A DNA stretch of 64,000 nt from Streptomyces umbrinus (GCF_030817415.1 NZ_JAUSZI010000002.1:3844001-3908000), one strand, 5' to 3'; positions 33,577 to 42,634 are shown, numbered from the stretch's first letter. Program-made: numbers and translations. The notes: generated by a model from the sequence alone, not told the origin.

Positions 33577-34737
33577 CTAGCGCAGACCCGTGGGCCTGCG
33601 CAGTGCCGCCTCGATCAGGCGGTCGACCAGTTCCGGATAGGGCACTCCCGTCGCCTCCCACATCTGGGGGTACATGGAGATGGGCGTGAAGCCGGGCATG
33701 GTGTTGATCTCGTTGATGACGAAGGTGCCGTCCTCGGTGAGGAAGAAGTCCGCGCGGACCAGGCCCTCGCAGGAGGCGGCGTCGAAGGCCTCGACGGCCA
33801 GGCGCCTGACCTCGGCGGTCTGCTCGGGGGTCAGCGGGGCGGGCACGAGACCGGGCGTCGAGTCGATGTACTTCGCCTCGAAGTCGTAGTAGTCGTGCGA
33901 CTGCACCGGCGGGATCTCGGCCGGTACGGAGGCCCGCGGGCCGTCCTCGAACTCCAGGACCCCGCACTCGATCTCGCGGCCGCGCAGCAGCGCCTCCACG
34001 AGGAACTTCGGGTCGTGCTGCCGGGCCGCCGCGATCGCCTCGTCGAGGCCGGACAGGTCGTCGACCTTGGTGATGCCGATCGAGGACCCCGCGCGCGCGG
34101 GCTTCACGAAGAGCGGCCAGCCGTGCTCCCCGGCGAAGTCGATGATCTTCTTGCGGGCCGTCGACTCGTCGAGCTCCCACTCGCGGGGGCGGATCACCAC
34201 GTACGGGCCGACCGGCAGCCCGAAGGAGATGAACACCCGCTTCATGTACTCCTTGTCCTGGCCGACGGCCGAGGCGAGCACGCCCGAGCCGACGTACGGG
34301 ACACCGGAGAGCTCCAGGAGGCCCTGGAGGGTGCCGTCCTCGCCGTACGGGCCGTGCAGCATCGGGAAGACGACGTCGACCTCGCCGAGCGCCTTGGGGA
34401 CCGAGCCGGGCTCGCTGTAGACGACTTCGCGGTTGGCGGGGTCGACGGGCAGGATCACGCCGCCCTCGCTCGACTCGACGAGTTCCTCGACGTCGGGCGT
34501 ACGACGCTCGGTGATCGCCATGCGCTCCGGTTCGTCCGCGGTGAGCACCCAGCGGCCTTCCCGGGTGATTCCGATCGGCAGGACGTCGTACTTGGTCCGG
34601 TCGATGGCCCGCAGTACGGCTCCGGCGGTGACCATGGAGATCCCGTGTTCGGAGCTGCGCCCGCCGAAGACGACGGCCACGCGCGGCTTGCGAGGCGGCT
34701 GCTGCTCAGGGCTCTGGGGAAGGTTCTCAGTGCTCAT
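33577..34737 (-). CDS. ddl: D-alanine--D-alanine ligase
   Basis: 386 residues. ATP-grasp ligase that makes the D-Ala-D-Ala terminus of peptidoglycan precursors in the cytosol. VAVVFGGRSSEHGISMVTAG is the family start, HGPYGEDGTLQGLLELSGVPYVGSG the second signature, GWPLFVKPARAGSSIGI the ATP lysine region, and RADFFLTEDGTFVINEINTMPGFTPISM the metal-binding end. The omega loop SHDYYDFEAKY carries Tyr, diagnostic of D-Ala-D-Ala rather than D-Ala-D-Lac ligases, so this copy does not by itself indicate glycopeptide resistance. It is downstream of gpsA with an inverted-repeat element between. Confidence 0.96.
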   Translation of the reverse strand: MSTENLPQSPEQQPPRKPRVAVVFGGRSSEHGISMVTAGAVLRAIDRTKYDVLPIGITREGRWVLTADEPERMAITERRTPDVEELVESSEGGVILPVDPANREVVYSEPGSVPKALGEVDVVFPMLHGPYGEDGTLQGLLELSGVPYVGSGVLASAVGQDKEYMKRVFISFGLPVGPYVVIRPREWELDESTARKKIIDFAGEHGWPLFVKPARAGSSIGITKVDDLSGLDEAIAAARQHDPKFLVEALLRGREIECGVLEFEDGPRASVPAEIPPVQSHDYYDFEAKYIDSTPGLVPAPLTPEQTAEVRRLAVEAFDAASCEGLVRADFFLTEDGTFVINEINTMPGFTPISMYPQMWEATGVPYPELVDRLIEAALRRPTGLR

Positions 34738-34810
34738 ATCGCGTTGAGAGTACCCGTTGGTAAGGCCCTGAGTCAGCGTGCCCCGGCCCGCGAGTGAGCC
34801 GAAGGGGCGC

Positions 34811-34919
34811 GCCGGTGTCGGGAGCCCATGGGGGTCCCCCGCTCGAGCGCAGCCGAGAGTGGGGGAGCGCGGAGGCCCGACGGAGGAGGGTCGAGCACGG
34901 TCGGGCTCCCGACACCGGC
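34811..34919. repeat. Composite inverted-repeat element, copy 1
   Basis: 17-bp perfect terminal inverted repeats (34811-34827 and 34903-34919, GCCGGTGTCGGGAGCCC and complement) enclose a core (about 34828-34869) with ATGGGGGTCCCCCGC and GCCGAGAGTGGGGGAG that can itself fold. The core recurs at 48661-48700 within a larger element. There is no coding capacity. It occupies the gpsA-ddl gap. Confidence 0.75.
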
Positions 34920-34961
34920 TTCAGCGCCCCGGAGGCGAACCGAGCGCTGAAAAGGGGGTGC

Positions 34962-35981
34962 TCAGCGTCGCTCCGGCTTGGCGCTGCGCGACATCATTTC
35001 CTTGAGGGCGACGACCGGGGGCTTACCGTCGTGGACGATGTCGACGACGGTCTCCGTGATGGGCATGTCGACGCCGTGCCGGCGCGCCAAGTCCAGTACG
35101 GATTCACAGGACTTGACGCCCTCGGCGGTCTGCTTGGTGACCGCGATGGTCTCCTGGAGGGTCATGCCCTTGCCGAGGTTGGTGCCGAAGGTGTGGTTGC
35201 GCGAGAGCGGCGAGGAGCAGGTCGCGACGAGGTCGCCCAGGCCCGCGAGCCCGGAGAACGTCAGCGGGTCGGCGCCCATGGCGAGACCGAGCCGGGTCGT
35301 CTCCGCCAACCCCCGTGTGATCAGGGACCCCTTGGCGTTGTCACCGAGCCCCATGCCGTCCGCGATGCCGACGGCGAGACCGATGACGTTCTTGACAGCG
35401 CCGCCCAGTTCGCAGCCGACCACGTCGGTGTTCGTGTAGGGGCGGAAGTACGGCGTGTGGCAGGCCGCCTGAAGTCGCTGGGCCACCGCCTCGTCGCTGC
35501 ACGCGACCACCGCGGCGGCCGGCATGCGGGCGGCGATCTCACGGGCGAGGTTGGGCCCGGTGACCACGGCGATCCGGTCGGCACCGACCTTCGACACGTC
35601 CTCGATCACCTCGCTCATCCGCATGGCGGAGCCGAGTTCGACGCCCTTCATGAGGGAGACGAGGACCGTGCCGGGGGCGAGCAGCGGCGCCCAGTCCGCG
35701 AGGTTCCCGCGCAGCGTCTGGGAGGGCACGGCGAGCACCGTGAAGTCGGCGTCGTGCGCGGCCTCGGCGGCGTCCGTGGTGGCCCGCAGGTTCTCCGGGA
35801 GCTCGATGCCCGGCAGGTAGTCGGGGTTCGTGTGGGTGGAGTTGACCGCTTCGGCGAGCCCGGCCCGCCGTCCCCACAGCGTCACGTCGCACCCGGCGTC
35901 GGCGAGCACCATGCCGAAGGCCGTGCCCCACGATCCGGTCCCGAAGACGGCCGCCTTGACGGGCTTGCCGGATGTCGTCAC
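34962..35981 (-). CDS. gpsA: Glycerol-3-phosphate dehydrogenase [NAD(P)+]
   Basis: 339 residues from GTG 35981. Reduces dihydroxyacetone phosphate to sn-glycerol 3-phosphate for phospholipid synthesis. NAD motif AAVFGTGSWGTAFGMVLA at the N-terminus; VTGPNLAREIA; GGAVKNVIGLAVGIADG with the catalytic lysine; RGLAETTRLGLAMGA and FSGLAGLGDLVATCSSPLSRN at the C-terminal domain. The start overlaps the plsC stop (GTGA), so G3P synthesis is coupled to its first acylation step. Confidence 0.96.
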   Translation of the reverse strand: MTTSGKPVKAAVFGTGSWGTAFGMVLADAGCDVTLWGRRAGLAEAVNSTHTNPDYLPGIELPENLRATTDAAEAAHDADFTVLAVPSQTLRGNLADWAPLLAPGTVLVSLMKGVELGSAMRMSEVIEDVSKVGADRIAVVTGPNLAREIAARMPAAAVVACSDEAVAQRLQAACHTPYFRPYTNTDVVGCELGGAVKNVIGLAVGIADGMGLGDNAKGSLITRGLAETTRLGLAMGADPLTFSGLAGLGDLVATCSSPLSRNHTFGTNLGKGMTLQETIAVTKQTAEGVKSCESVLDLARRHGVDMPITETVVDIVHDGKPPVVALKEMMSRSAKPERR

Positions 35982-36841
35982 TTGCCGTGCCCCTTTTCGT
36001 GCTCAACCTCGGTCATTTCCCGCACGGCCTTCTCCGGCGCGGTGTTCCCCTGCGCCGTCTTCTCCTGCACAGCGGTTTCCTGCTCTTCCTGCCCGTGCGT
36101 CTCTTCCTTGCCCCGCGTCCTGCGCCGCTGCTCGATACGCACCTGGCGCGGGTCGTACGGCGTCGCGGGCGCCTTCTCGCCGCGGATCAACTCCAGCTGC
36201 GCGGTGATCGCGGCCATGATGACCTCGGTCGCCTCCTTCAGGAGGTCGGGGGTCATCTCCTTGTCGTAGAAGCGCGAGAGGTCCACGGGCGGGCCCGCGA
36301 GCACCTGATGCGTCTTGCGCGGCAGAAGGTCGGGCTTCTTGGCGTACGGGGCCAGCAGGTGGTTGGCGCCCCACTGGGCCACCGGAATCACCGGGCACCT
36401 GGTCTGCAGCGCGACCCGCGCGGCACCCGTCTTGCCGGTCATCGGCCACAGGTCGGGGTCGCGGGTCAGGGTGGCCTCGGGATAGAACGCGACGCACTCC
36501 CCGCGCTCCACGGCGTCGATCGCGGCACGATAGGCGCTGAGCGCGTCGGTGCTCTCGCGGTACACCGGGATCTGCCCGGTCCCGCGCATGGCCGCCCCGA
36601 CGAAGCCCTTCTTGAAAAGACCGCTCTTGGCGAGGAATCGCGGAACCCGGCCCGTGTTGTACTGAAAGTGCCCGTACGCGAACGGATCCACGTGGGAATT
36701 GTGGTTCACCGCGGTGATAAATCCGCCCTCGGCAGGAATGTTCTCCATTCCGCGCCACTCCCGCTTGATCAGAACCATCAGCGGCGGTTTGCAGAGAACC
36801 GCTGCGAAGCGGTACCAGAAGCCGATTCTGCGGCGGGACAC
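35978..36841 (-). CDS. plsC: 1-acyl-sn-glycerol-3-phosphate acyltransferase
   Basis: 287 residues from GTG 36841 behind AAGGAAGG. Acylates lysophosphatidate to phosphatidate at the inner membrane. Motif I is AVNHNSHVDPF (H-x4-D), motif II-III region GFVGAAMRGTGQIPVYR and CVAFYPEATLTRDPDLWP, and VIPVAQWGANHL is block IV. After the catalytic domain there is a 45-residue charged tail rich in Glu/Gln/Lys (EETHGQEEQETAVQEKTAQ) that is poorly conserved-looking. It is divergent from cofC, 144 bp away. Confidence 0.9.
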   Translation of the reverse strand: MSRRRIGFWYRFAAVLCKPPLMVLIKREWRGMENIPAEGGFITAVNHNSHVDPFAYGHFQYNTGRVPRFLAKSGLFKKGFVGAAMRGTGQIPVYRESTDALSAYRAAIDAVERGECVAFYPEATLTRDPDLWPMTGKTGAARVALQTRCPVIPVAQWGANHLLAPYAKKPDLLPRKTHQVLAGPPVDLSRFYDKEMTPDLLKEATEVIMAAITAQLELIRGEKAPATPYDPRQVRIEQRRRTRGKEETHGQEEQETAVQEKTAQGNTAPEKAVREMTEVEHEKGHGK

Positions 36842-36985
36842 GCGTACACCTTCCTTCTGTGCCTGGGGGGCCGCACAAGTGTCGCTCCAGGCCGCCTGTC
36901 TGTCGAGAACACCGTACGCCCCGGCCACCGGCCCGCCAGGGTGCCCGGGTCACAATGGGCGCGACGAGGGAGGGACGGAGCGCGC

Positions 36986-37618
36986 GTGCAGTGGACCTTG
37001 GTCATACCCCTGAAAGCCCTGTCGCGGGCGAAGAGCAGGCTCGCGGACACCGCGGCCGACGGCCTGCGTCCGGGGCTCGCCCTGGCGTTCGCGCAGGACA
37101 CGGTGGCCGCGGCACTGGCCTGCCCGGCGGTCGTGGATGTGGCCGTAGTCACGGGCGATGTGCTGGCCGGACGCGAGCTGGCCGCCCTGGGCGCCCGCAT
37201 CGTCCCGGACGAGCCCGGGGGCGGCCTCAACGCCGCTCTGGCGCACGCCGCCTCGGTCGTACGCACCAGAAGCCCGCGAAGTCCGCTGGCGGCTCTGAAC
37301 GCCGATCTGCCCGCCCTGCGCCCTCTTGAATTGGCCCGGGTCCTCGACGCGGCCTCCGAATTCCCCCGCGCTTTCCTCCCGGATGCCGCCGGAATCGGCA
37401 CCACTCTCCTGGCCGCGTCCCCGAACCGCGAATTGCTCCCCGCATTCGGCCCCGATTCCCGCTCCCGCCACCGCGCCTCGGGCGCCGCGGAACTCCTCCT
37501 GCCCGACGTACCTTCCGTACGCCAGGACGTGGACACGGGCGCGGACCTCCGAGCGGCATTGGCGCTTGGGGTGGGCCCGCGCACGGCAACGGCAGTGGAG
37601 CGCCTGAAAGCAGCCTGA
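36986..37618 (+). CDS. cofC: CofC/FbiD-type 2-phospholactate (phosphoenolpyruvate) guanylyltransferase
   Basis: 210 residues from GTG 36986 with GGGAGGG nearby. GT-A nucleotidyltransferase of coenzyme F420 synthesis: LVIPLKALSRAKSRLA is the N-terminal nucleotide loop, VVTGDVLAGRELAALGARIVPDEPGGGLNAAL the central block, LAALNADLPALRPLELA the metal-binding region (DLPAL), and SRSRHRASGAAELLL the guanine contact area. It activates PEP or phospholactate with GTP for transfer to Fo. fbiA/B/C are elsewhere. F420 would serve LLM enzymes such as the one at 6.3 kb, if that uses F420. Confidence 0.9.
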   Translation: MQWTLVIPLKALSRAKSRLADTAADGLRPGLALAFAQDTVAAALACPAVVDVAVVTGDVLAGRELAALGARIVPDEPGGGLNAALAHAASVVRTRSPRSPLAALNADLPALRPLELARVLDAASEFPRAFLPDAAGIGTTLLAASPNRELLPAFGPDSRSRHRASGAAELLLPDVPSVRQDVDTGADLRAALALGVGPRTATAVERLKAA

Positions 37619-37640
37619 ACCGCTCAGCCGCCTTCAGACG

Positions 37641-37702
37641 GGGCGCGCCCCCGTTAGGGGCGCGGGGCTGTGTCGATATGCGGCTCCGCCGCGTGGGCGC
37701 GA
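37641..37702. repeat. Dispersed repeat, second type, copy B
   Basis: GGGGCGCGCCCCCGTTAGGGG hairpin region then GCGCGGGGCTG and ATGCGGCTCCGCCGCGTGGG: the reverse complement of the element at 28203-28281. It lies 20 bp after the cofC stop. Confidence 0.65.
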
Positions 37703-37776
37703 TCAACCCCCACCGACCCGCACGTCCCCTCCGACCCAAGAGCCCCACCCCCGAACAAACCGCATACCCTTCCCCC

Positions 37777-37989
37777 ATGCAGGCGACCGCGTACACATAC
37801 GACCCAGAAACCCGCACAGGCCAGGTACTGCTGGACGACGGCACCCCCGTCCCCTTCGACGCCCCGGCGTTCGACAGGGGCGGCCTCCGACTGCTCCGCC
37901 CGGGTCAACGTGTGCGGATCGAGGTCGAGGGCGGGGACGGCGAGGGCAAGTCCCGGCACATCACACTCATCACGCTGCAAACGTTCTGA
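37777..37989 (+). CDS. Small conserved-looking protein, possible OB/cold-shock-like fold
   Basis: 70 residues from ATG 37777. MQATAYTYDPETRTGQVLLD, DGTPVPFDAPAFDRGGLRLL and RPGQRVRIEVEG give alternating short strands with Gly/Asp turns, reminiscent of cold-shock OB folds where the first strands read GxVxxF. No RNP motif is intact. No ribosome site precedes the ATG; a TACCCT -10-like hexamer 7 bp upstream would make it leaderless. Function unknown. Confidence 0.65.
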   Translation: MQATAYTYDPETRTGQVLLDDGTPVPFDAPAFDRGGLRLLRPGQRVRIEVEGGDGEGKSRHITLITLQTF

Positions 37990-37997
37990 ACACGCCG

Positions 37998-38029
37998 CGG
38001 GCCGGGCTCCCTCTGGGGAGCCCGGCCCG
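37998..38029. terminator. Hairpin between the small ORF and hupS
   Basis: Perfect 14-bp stem CGGGCCGGGCTCCC / GGGAGCCCGGCCCG with a TCTG loop between convergent genes. No T-run; it likely serves both strands. Confidence 0.75.
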
Positions 38030-38055
38030 GCGCGTGAGTATCCCAGCGCCCCTGT

Positions 38056-38700
38056 CTACCTGCGGGCGGTGGCCTTCTTGGCGGTGGTCTTGCGGGCCGC
38101 GGACTTCTTGGCCGGCGCCTTCTTCGCCGCCGCCTTCTTCGCCGGGGCCTTCTTCGCCGCCGCCTTCTTGGCGGTGGTCTTCTTGGCCGTGGTCTTCTTG
38201 GCGGCCGCCGAGGTCTTCTTGGCGGTCGTCTTCTTGGCCGTCGCCGTGGTCTTCTTGGCCGTCGTCTTCTTCGCGACGGTCCTCTTGGCGGTGGTCTTCT
38301 TCGCCGCGGCCTTCTTCGCGGTGGCCTTCTTGGCGGCGGCCTTCCTGACCGTCGCGGAAGCACCGCCGGACAGGCTGCCCTTCGGGGCCTTCTTGACCGC
38401 GACCTCGCCACCGCGCGGCAGCTTCTTCGAGCCGCTCACCAGGTCCTTGAAGCCCTGGCCCGCACGGAAGCGCGGCACGGAGGTCTTCTTGACCCGAACG
38501 CGCTCCCCGGTCTGCGGGTTGCGGGCGTAACGGGCCGGACGGTCCACCTTCTCGAAGGAACCGAAGCCGGTGACCGACACCCGGTCCCCGCTGACAACTG
38601 CACGCACGATGGCGTCCAGTACGGCGTCGACCGCTTCCGCGGCCTGCTGACGCCCGCCGACCTTGTCGGCAATCGCTTCTACGAGCTGCGCCTTGTTCAC
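38056..38700 (-). CDS. hupS: HupS, HU-family nucleoid protein with histone H1-like tail
   Basis: 214 residues. The first 95 are a complete HU domain ([56 protein letters not shown]). The remaining 115 are a lysine/alanine tail of AAKK, TAKK and APAKK units like histone H1. This two-domain form is the spore-associated HupS of Streptomyces, which compacts DNA in spores; a tail-less HupA is encoded elsewhere. It has its own promoter just upstream. Tail repeat number varies between species, so its exact length is not informative. Confidence 0.96.
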   Translation of the reverse strand: MNKAQLVEAIADKVGGRQQAAEAVDAVLDAIVRAVVSGDRVSVTGFGSFEKVDRPARYARNPQTGERVRVKKTSVPRFRAGQGFKDLVSGSKKLPRGGEVAVKKAPKGSLSGGASATVRKAAAKKATAKKAAAKKTTAKRTVAKKTTAKKTTATAKKTTAKKTSAAAKKTTAKKTTAKKAAAKKAPAKKAAAKKAPAKKSAARKTTAKKATARR

Positions 38701-38751
38701 GTCTTCCCCTTCGGAGACATTGCCAGAACGAAAGTGTTCAAGCTTTTTCGC

Positions 38752-38780
38752 ACGTTAGGCAGATATATACCGCAAATCAA
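38752..38780 (-). promoter_or_regulatory. Probable promoter of hupS
   Basis: Minus strand TTGATT (38780-38775), 17-bp spacer containing an AT-rich TATATAT, then TAACGT (38757-38752), about 50 bp upstream of the hupS ATG. The 38701-38838 gap is markedly more AT-rich than its surroundings. Confidence 0.5.
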
Positions 38781-38838
38781 ACACGAAACGGGCTAATCAC
38801 CCTTGTGCCGCAACGAACTGGGGCTGTTGCGAAGTTCC

Positions 38839-39069
38839 TCAGCGTTCCTCTTCGGGGATTCGGCCCTCGTCGAGGTCCGTCGTGAACCGCTCCAGCCGCC
38901 TTGTCGCGTCGGCGAGATCGTGCTTGGCCACGGCCGTAATGACCAGCAGCTTCCGGGTCAGCGCCATCCGTACGCCTTCCGGGACTTGCAGTGCGCGCAC
39001 CCTTGTGTGCGCTTCCTTGAGTTGGGACGCGACTGCCGCATAGAGCTCGAGTTGGCCGTCGTGTTCCAT
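38839..39069 (-). CDS. Small helical protein of unknown function
   Basis: 76 residues from ATG 39069. MEHDGQLELYAAVASQLKEA followed by HTRVRALQVPEGVRMALTRK and LLVITAVAKHDLADATRRLE forms a mostly helical, slightly acidic protein ending in EEER. I recall a similar gene beside hupS in S. coelicolor, so it is probably real and Streptomyces-specific. No motif identifies a function. Confidence 0.7.
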   Translation of the reverse strand: MEHDGQLELYAAVASQLKEAHTRVRALQVPEGVRMALTRKLLVITAVAKHDLADATRRLERFTTDLDEGRIPEEER

Positions 39070-39257
39070 GCACAGATTGTGTCATCTGGGGCGAGTTGTC
39101 GCCTGCGCAGGGGGTAACTACCGCCTCCCGAGAGCCTCCTGCGCACCTCCCCACAAGGCTCTGCCGAGACTCGGCTACCCCATCAAAGCCCCTTGAAACA
39201 AGGGTAGTTGAGGCCAATCGCAAAGTCCTGAACACCCCTTCCGGAGGCAGACACAGA

Positions 39258-39289
39258 TGTACCCCCAACCGTCCACGATTGGGGGTACA
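39258..39289 (-). terminator. Terminator downstream of leuD
   Basis: Perfect 11-bp stem TGTACCCCCAA / TTGGGGGTACA with a 10-base loop, 83 bp beyond the leuD stop. The rest of the 39070-39371 gap shows no gene. Confidence 0.7.
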
Positions 39290-39371
39290 GAGGCCTGTTG
39301 CGCTGGCTGGAATCAGCCTTGTGGGGTGCGACTCCGATCGGATCCGAAGGGGTTCGGAGCCCCGAAGGCGA

Positions 39372-39965
39372 TCACACCTGAACGGTCCGCGGCTTGTGGG
39401 AGGGCCGCTTGGACTCGTACGCGGAGATGTCCGCCTCGTTCTGCAGGGTGATGGAGATGTCGTCCAGCCCGTTCAGCAGCCGCCAGCGGGCGTTCTCGTC
39501 GAGCTCGAAGGCGGCCGTGCTGCCCTCGGCGCGCACCTCACGGGCCTCCAGGTCGACCGTGACCTCGGCCTTCGGGTCCTTCTCGGTGAGCTCCTGCAGC
39601 GCGTCCACGATCTTCTGCTCCAGAACCACTGTGAGCAGGCCGTTCTTGAGCGAGTTGCCGCGGAAGATGTCCGCGAAGCGGGACGAGATGACGGCCTTGA
39701 AGCCGTAGTTCTGCAGCGCCCAGACGGCGTGCTCGCGCGAAGAGCCCGTACCGAAGTCGGGTCCGGCGATCAGGACCGTGGCGCCCGTGCGCTCGGGCTG
39801 GTTGAGGACGAAGGAGGAGTCCTTGCGCCAGGCCTCGAAGAGCCCGTCCTCAAAACCGTCCCTGGTCACCTTCTTGAGCCAGTGAGCAGGGATGATCTGG
39901 TCGGTGTCCACGTTGCTGCGGCGCAGCGGGACGGCCCGGCCGGTGTGCGTGGTGAATGCTTCCAT
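39372..39965 (-). CDS. leuD: 3-isopropylmalate dehydratase small subunit
   Basis: 197 residues from ATG 39965. Swivel-domain subunit of isopropylmalate isomerase (leucine synthesis). [20 protein letters not shown] is the family start; [19 protein letters not shown] holds the substrate-binding [20 protein letters not shown] is the third block. It begins 2 bp after the leuC stop: one operon with its catalytic partner. Confidence 0.97.
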   Translation of the reverse strand: MEAFTTHTGRAVPLRRSNVDTDQIIPAHWLKKVTRDGFEDGLFEAWRKDSSFVLNQPERTGATVLIAGPDFGTGSSREHAVWALQNYGFKAVISSRFADIFRGNSLKNGLLTVVLEQKIVDALQELTEKDPKAEVTVDLEAREVRAEGSTAAFELDENARWRLLNGLDDISITLQNEADISAYESKRPSHKPRTVQV

Positions 39966-39967
39966 GG

Positions 39968-41395
39968 CTATCGGACTCCAGCGGGCACAGGGGCGTCGGA
40001 CAGGTCGGCGGGAGAGGCCAGATGGCCCAGCACGGCGGTGGCGGCGGCGACCTGCGGCGAGACCAGGTGCGTACGGCCTCCCTTGCCCTGCCTGCCCTCG
40101 AAGTTGCGGTTGGAGGTGGATGCGGAACGCTCGCCGGGGGCCAGCTGGTCGGGGTTCATGCCCAGACACATCGAGCAGCCCGCGTGCCGCCATTCGGCGC
40201 CGGCCTCCTTGAAGACCAGGTCCAGACCCTCGGATACGGCCTGCAGACCGACACGCGCGGAGCCGGGGACCACCAGCATCCGTACGCCGTCGGCGACTTT
40301 GCGGCCCTCGACGATCGAGGCGGCCGCGCGCAGGTCCTCGATACGGCCGTTGGTGCACGAACCTACGAAGACGGTGTCGACCTTGATGTCGCGCAGCGGC
40401 TGTCCGGCCTCCAACCCCATGTATTCCAGGGCCTTTTCGGCGGCGTGGCGCTCCGAAGCGTCCTCGTACGAAGCAGGATCGGGGACGGATGCCGAAAGGG
40501 GCGCTCCCTGGCCGGGGTTGGTGCCCCAGGTGACGAACGGCGCGAGGGAGGCGCCGTCGATGACGACCTCGGCGTCGAATTCCGCGTCGTCGTCCGTCTT
40601 CAGGGTCTTCCAGTACGCGACGGCGGCGTCCCAGTCCTCGCCCTCGGGGGCGTGGGCGCGGCCCTTGATGTACGCGAAGGTGGTCTCGTCCGGGGCGATC
40701 ATGCCCGCGCGGGCGCCGGCCTCGATCGACATGTTGCAGATGGTCATGCGGGCCTCCATCGAGAGTTTCTCGATGGCGGAGCCGCGGTACTCCAGGATGT
40801 AGCCCTGGCCGCCGCCCGTACCGATCTTGGTGATGATCGCCAGGATCAGGTCCTTGGCCGTGACGTCCTCGGGCAGTTCGCCGTCGACCGTGATGGCCAT
40901 GGTCTTGGGGCGGGCCAGCGGCAGCGTCTGGGTGGCCAGCACATGCTCGACCTGGGAGGTGCCGATGCCGAACGCGAGCGCGCCGAAGGCGCCGTGCGTG
41001 GAGGTGTGGGAGTCACCGCACACGACCGTGGTGCCGGGCTGGGTCAGGCCCAGCTGCGGGCCCACGACGTGCACGACACCCTGCTCGACGTCGCCCAGCG
41101 AGTGCAGGCGCACGCCGAACTCGGCGGCGTTCTTGCGCAGCGTCTCGAGCTGGACGCGGGAGACCGGGTCCGCGATGGGCTTGTCGATGTCGAGGGTCGG
41201 GGTGTTGTGATCCTCGGTCGCGATGGTGAGGTCGAGACGGCGCACGGGGCGCCCCGCCTGACGGAGACCGTCGAAGGCCTGGGGGCTGGTCACCTCGTGC
41301 AGCAGGTGCAGATCGATGAAGAGAAGGTCGGGCTCGCCCTCCGCGCGCCGGACGACGTGGTCGTCCCAGACCTTCTCCGCGAGTGTCCTACCCAT
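39968..41395 (-). CDS. leuC: 3-isopropylmalate dehydratase large subunit
   Basis: 475 residues. Aconitase-family subunit carrying a 4Fe-4S cluster; isomerises 2- to 3-isopropylmalate. [15 protein letters not shown] start, [37 protein letters not shown], the first cluster cysteine in [16 protein letters not shown] and two more in [11 protein letters not shown], then [10 protein letters not shown]. Divergent from ndgR across a 189-bp region with a dyad; IclR-type NdgR/AreB/LtbR proteins control leuCD in actinobacteria. Confidence 0.97.
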   Translation of the reverse strand: MGRTLAEKVWDDHVVRRAEGEPDLLFIDLHLLHEVTSPQAFDGLRQAGRPVRRLDLTIATEDHNTPTLDIDKPIADPVSRVQLETLRKNAAEFGVRLHSLGDVEQGVVHVVGPQLGLTQPGTTVVCGDSHTSTHGAFGALAFGIGTSQVEHVLATQTLPLARPKTMAITVDGELPEDVTAKDLILAIITKIGTGGGQGYILEYRGSAIEKLSMEARMTICNMSIEAGARAGMIAPDETTFAYIKGRAHAPEGEDWDAAVAYWKTLKTDDDAEFDAEVVIDGASLAPFVTWGTNPGQGAPLSASVPDPASYEDASERHAAEKALEYMGLEAGQPLRDIKVDTVFVGSCTNGRIEDLRAAASIVEGRKVADGVRMLVVPGSARVGLQAVSEGLDLVFKEAGAEWRHAGCSMCLGMNPDQLAPGERSASTSNRNFEGRQGKGGRTHLVSPQVAAATAVLGHLASPADLSDAPVPAGVR

Positions 41396-41551
41396 CGCTT
41401 TCCCTCCGGCCGGCCTGTGTGGCGCCGGCCCAACTAGAGATTTCCGATGCGGCGCGCCCGTACCCCTCGTACCGGGCGCCCTCCGCCGGGCCCGTTGGTC
41501 CGCGGGCCGCTGTATCTACCAGGGTGGCGCGTTCCACGGAAAATTGAACTT

Positions 41552-41572
41552 GCGTTTCACAGAGTGAGACGC
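41552..41572. promoter_or_regulatory. Candidate NdgR operator between leuC and ndgR
   Basis: GCGTTTCAC-AGA-GTGAGACGC is a dyad with one mismatch in nine positions, 13 bp upstream of the ndgR ATG and 157 bp from the leuC start. The neighbouring TTGAAC (41545) is promoter-like. IclR-family dimers of dimers bind such sites; assignment to NdgR is inferred from position. Confidence 0.5.
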
Positions 41573-41584
41573 GAGTATCGTTTC

Positions 41585-42301
41585 ATGGACAACAGTAGCG
41601 GCGTCGGCGTTCTGGACAAGGCAGCCCTTGTCCTGAGCGCCCTGGAGTCCGGTCCGGCCACCCTCGCAGGGCTGGTCGCGGCAACCGGGCTGGCACGACC
41701 CACGGCACATCGCCTCGCCGTGGCACTTGAACACCACCGGATGGTGGCGCGCGACATGCAGGGCCGCTTCATTCTCGGCCCCCGCCTCGCCGAGCTGGCC
41801 GCGGCCGCGGGCGAGGACCGTCTCCTCGCGACGGCGGGCCCGGTGCTCACCCACCTCCGCGACATCACGGGCGAGAGCGCGCAGCTCTACCGCCGCCAGG
41901 GCGACATGCGCATCTGCGTCGCCGCGGCCGAGCGTCTGTCGGGCCTCAGGGACACGGTCCCGGTCGGCTCCACGCTCACCATGAAGGCGGGCTCCTCGGC
42001 CCAGATCCTGATGGCCTGGGAGGAGCCGGAGCGTCTGCACCGCGGCCTCCAGGGCGCCCGCTTCACGGCGACGGCCCTGTCGGGGGTACGGCGCCGAGGC
42101 TGGGCCCAGTCGATCGGCGAGCGCGAGCCGGGCGTCGCGTCCGTCTCGGCCCCCGTGCGTGGTCCGTCGAACCGCGTGGTCGCCGCCGTCTCGGTCTCCG
42201 GACCGATCGAGCGCCTCACACGTCATCCCGGCCGGATGCACGCCCAGGCGATCATCGACGCGGCCACCCGCCTCTCGGAGGCTCTGCGCCGCACCGGCTG
42301 A
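41585..42301 (+). CDS. ndgR: IclR-family regulator NdgR
   Basis: 238 residues from ATG 41585. N-terminal winged HTH (VLDKAALVLSALESGPATLAGL, VAATGLARPTAHRLAVALEH) and C-terminal effector domain (AQLYRRQGDMRICVAAAE, TVPVGSTLTMKAGSSAQILMAW, SVSAPVRGPSNRVVAAVSVSG). Position divergent from leuCD and sequence style identify NdgR (AreB in S. clavuligerus), which responds to amino-acid supply and influences branched-chain amino acid synthesis and antibiotics. A near-perfect hairpin terminator follows. Confidence 0.93.
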   Translation: MDNSSGVGVLDKAALVLSALESGPATLAGLVAATGLARPTAHRLAVALEHHRMVARDMQGRFILGPRLAELAAAAGEDRLLATAGPVLTHLRDITGESAQLYRRQGDMRICVAAAERLSGLRDTVPVGSTLTMKAGSSAQILMAWEEPERLHRGLQGARFTATALSGVRRRGWAQSIGEREPGVASVSAPVRGPSNRVVAAVSVSGPIERLTRHPGRMHAQAIIDAATRLSEALRRTG

Positions 42302-42399
42302 CGTGCATCGCAGACCGACACCCGATCCGACTTCCTCCCACCGGTCGCTTCAACGCCGCAGCGACCGACCGGAGTTGACGTCCACCCGGCGCTCAACAC

Positions 42400-42434
42400 G
42401 AAGAAGCCCTCCCCATGATGGGGAGGGCTTCTTC
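42400..42434. terminator. Bidirectional terminator between ndgR and the tRNA cluster
   Basis: Near-complete palindrome: a 17-base arm (42400-42416, starting GAAGAAGCCCTCCCC) and its exact complement (42418-42434) with a one-base centre. T-rich CTTCTTC ends it in both directions. It can end ndgR on one strand and the tRNA transcript on the other. Confidence 0.85.
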
Positions 42435-42441
42435 AATGACG

Positions 42442-42514
42442 TACCCCCGACCGGATTCGAACCGGCGCTACCGCCTTGAGAGGGCGGCGTGCTAGGCCGC
42501 TACACAACGGGGGC
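42442..42514 (-). tRNA. tRNA-Glu (CTC)
   Basis: 73-nt cloverleaf: GCCCCCG acceptor, D arm TTGTGTAGCGGCCTAGCAC, anticodon loop CTCTCAA in a CCGCC/GGCGG stem, T arm CCGGTTCGAATCCGG and 3' CGGGGGTA with A73. CCA is not encoded. Pair 1-72 is G-U. It decodes GAG and is a substrate of GltX, encoded 3.7 kb upstream. Confidence 0.96.
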
Positions 42515-42542
42515 CAGGATCTTGCGTTTCCGCAGATCCGAG

Positions 42543-42614
42543 CTGGTCTACCAGGACTCGAACCTAGAATGACGGTACCAGAAACCGTAGTGTTGCCAAT
42601 TACACCATAGACCA
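42543..42614 (-). tRNA. tRNA-Gln (CTG)
   Basis: 72-nt cloverleaf: TGGTCTA/TAGACCA acceptor with G73, D arm TGGTGTAATTGGCAACAC, anticodon loop TTCTGGT (CTG) in an ACGGT/ACCGT stem, T arm AGGTTCGAGTCCT. It decodes CAG. In actinobacteria this tRNA is first charged with Glu by GltX, then amidated by GatCAB. Confidence 0.95.
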
Positions 42615-42634
42615 ATGTGGTTCATACCAGTTCG

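Noticed and set aside
33577..34737. Ddl as a vancomycin-resistance type ligase
   Set aside because: The omega loop has Tyr in YDFEAKY, diagnostic of D-Ala-D-Ala specificity.
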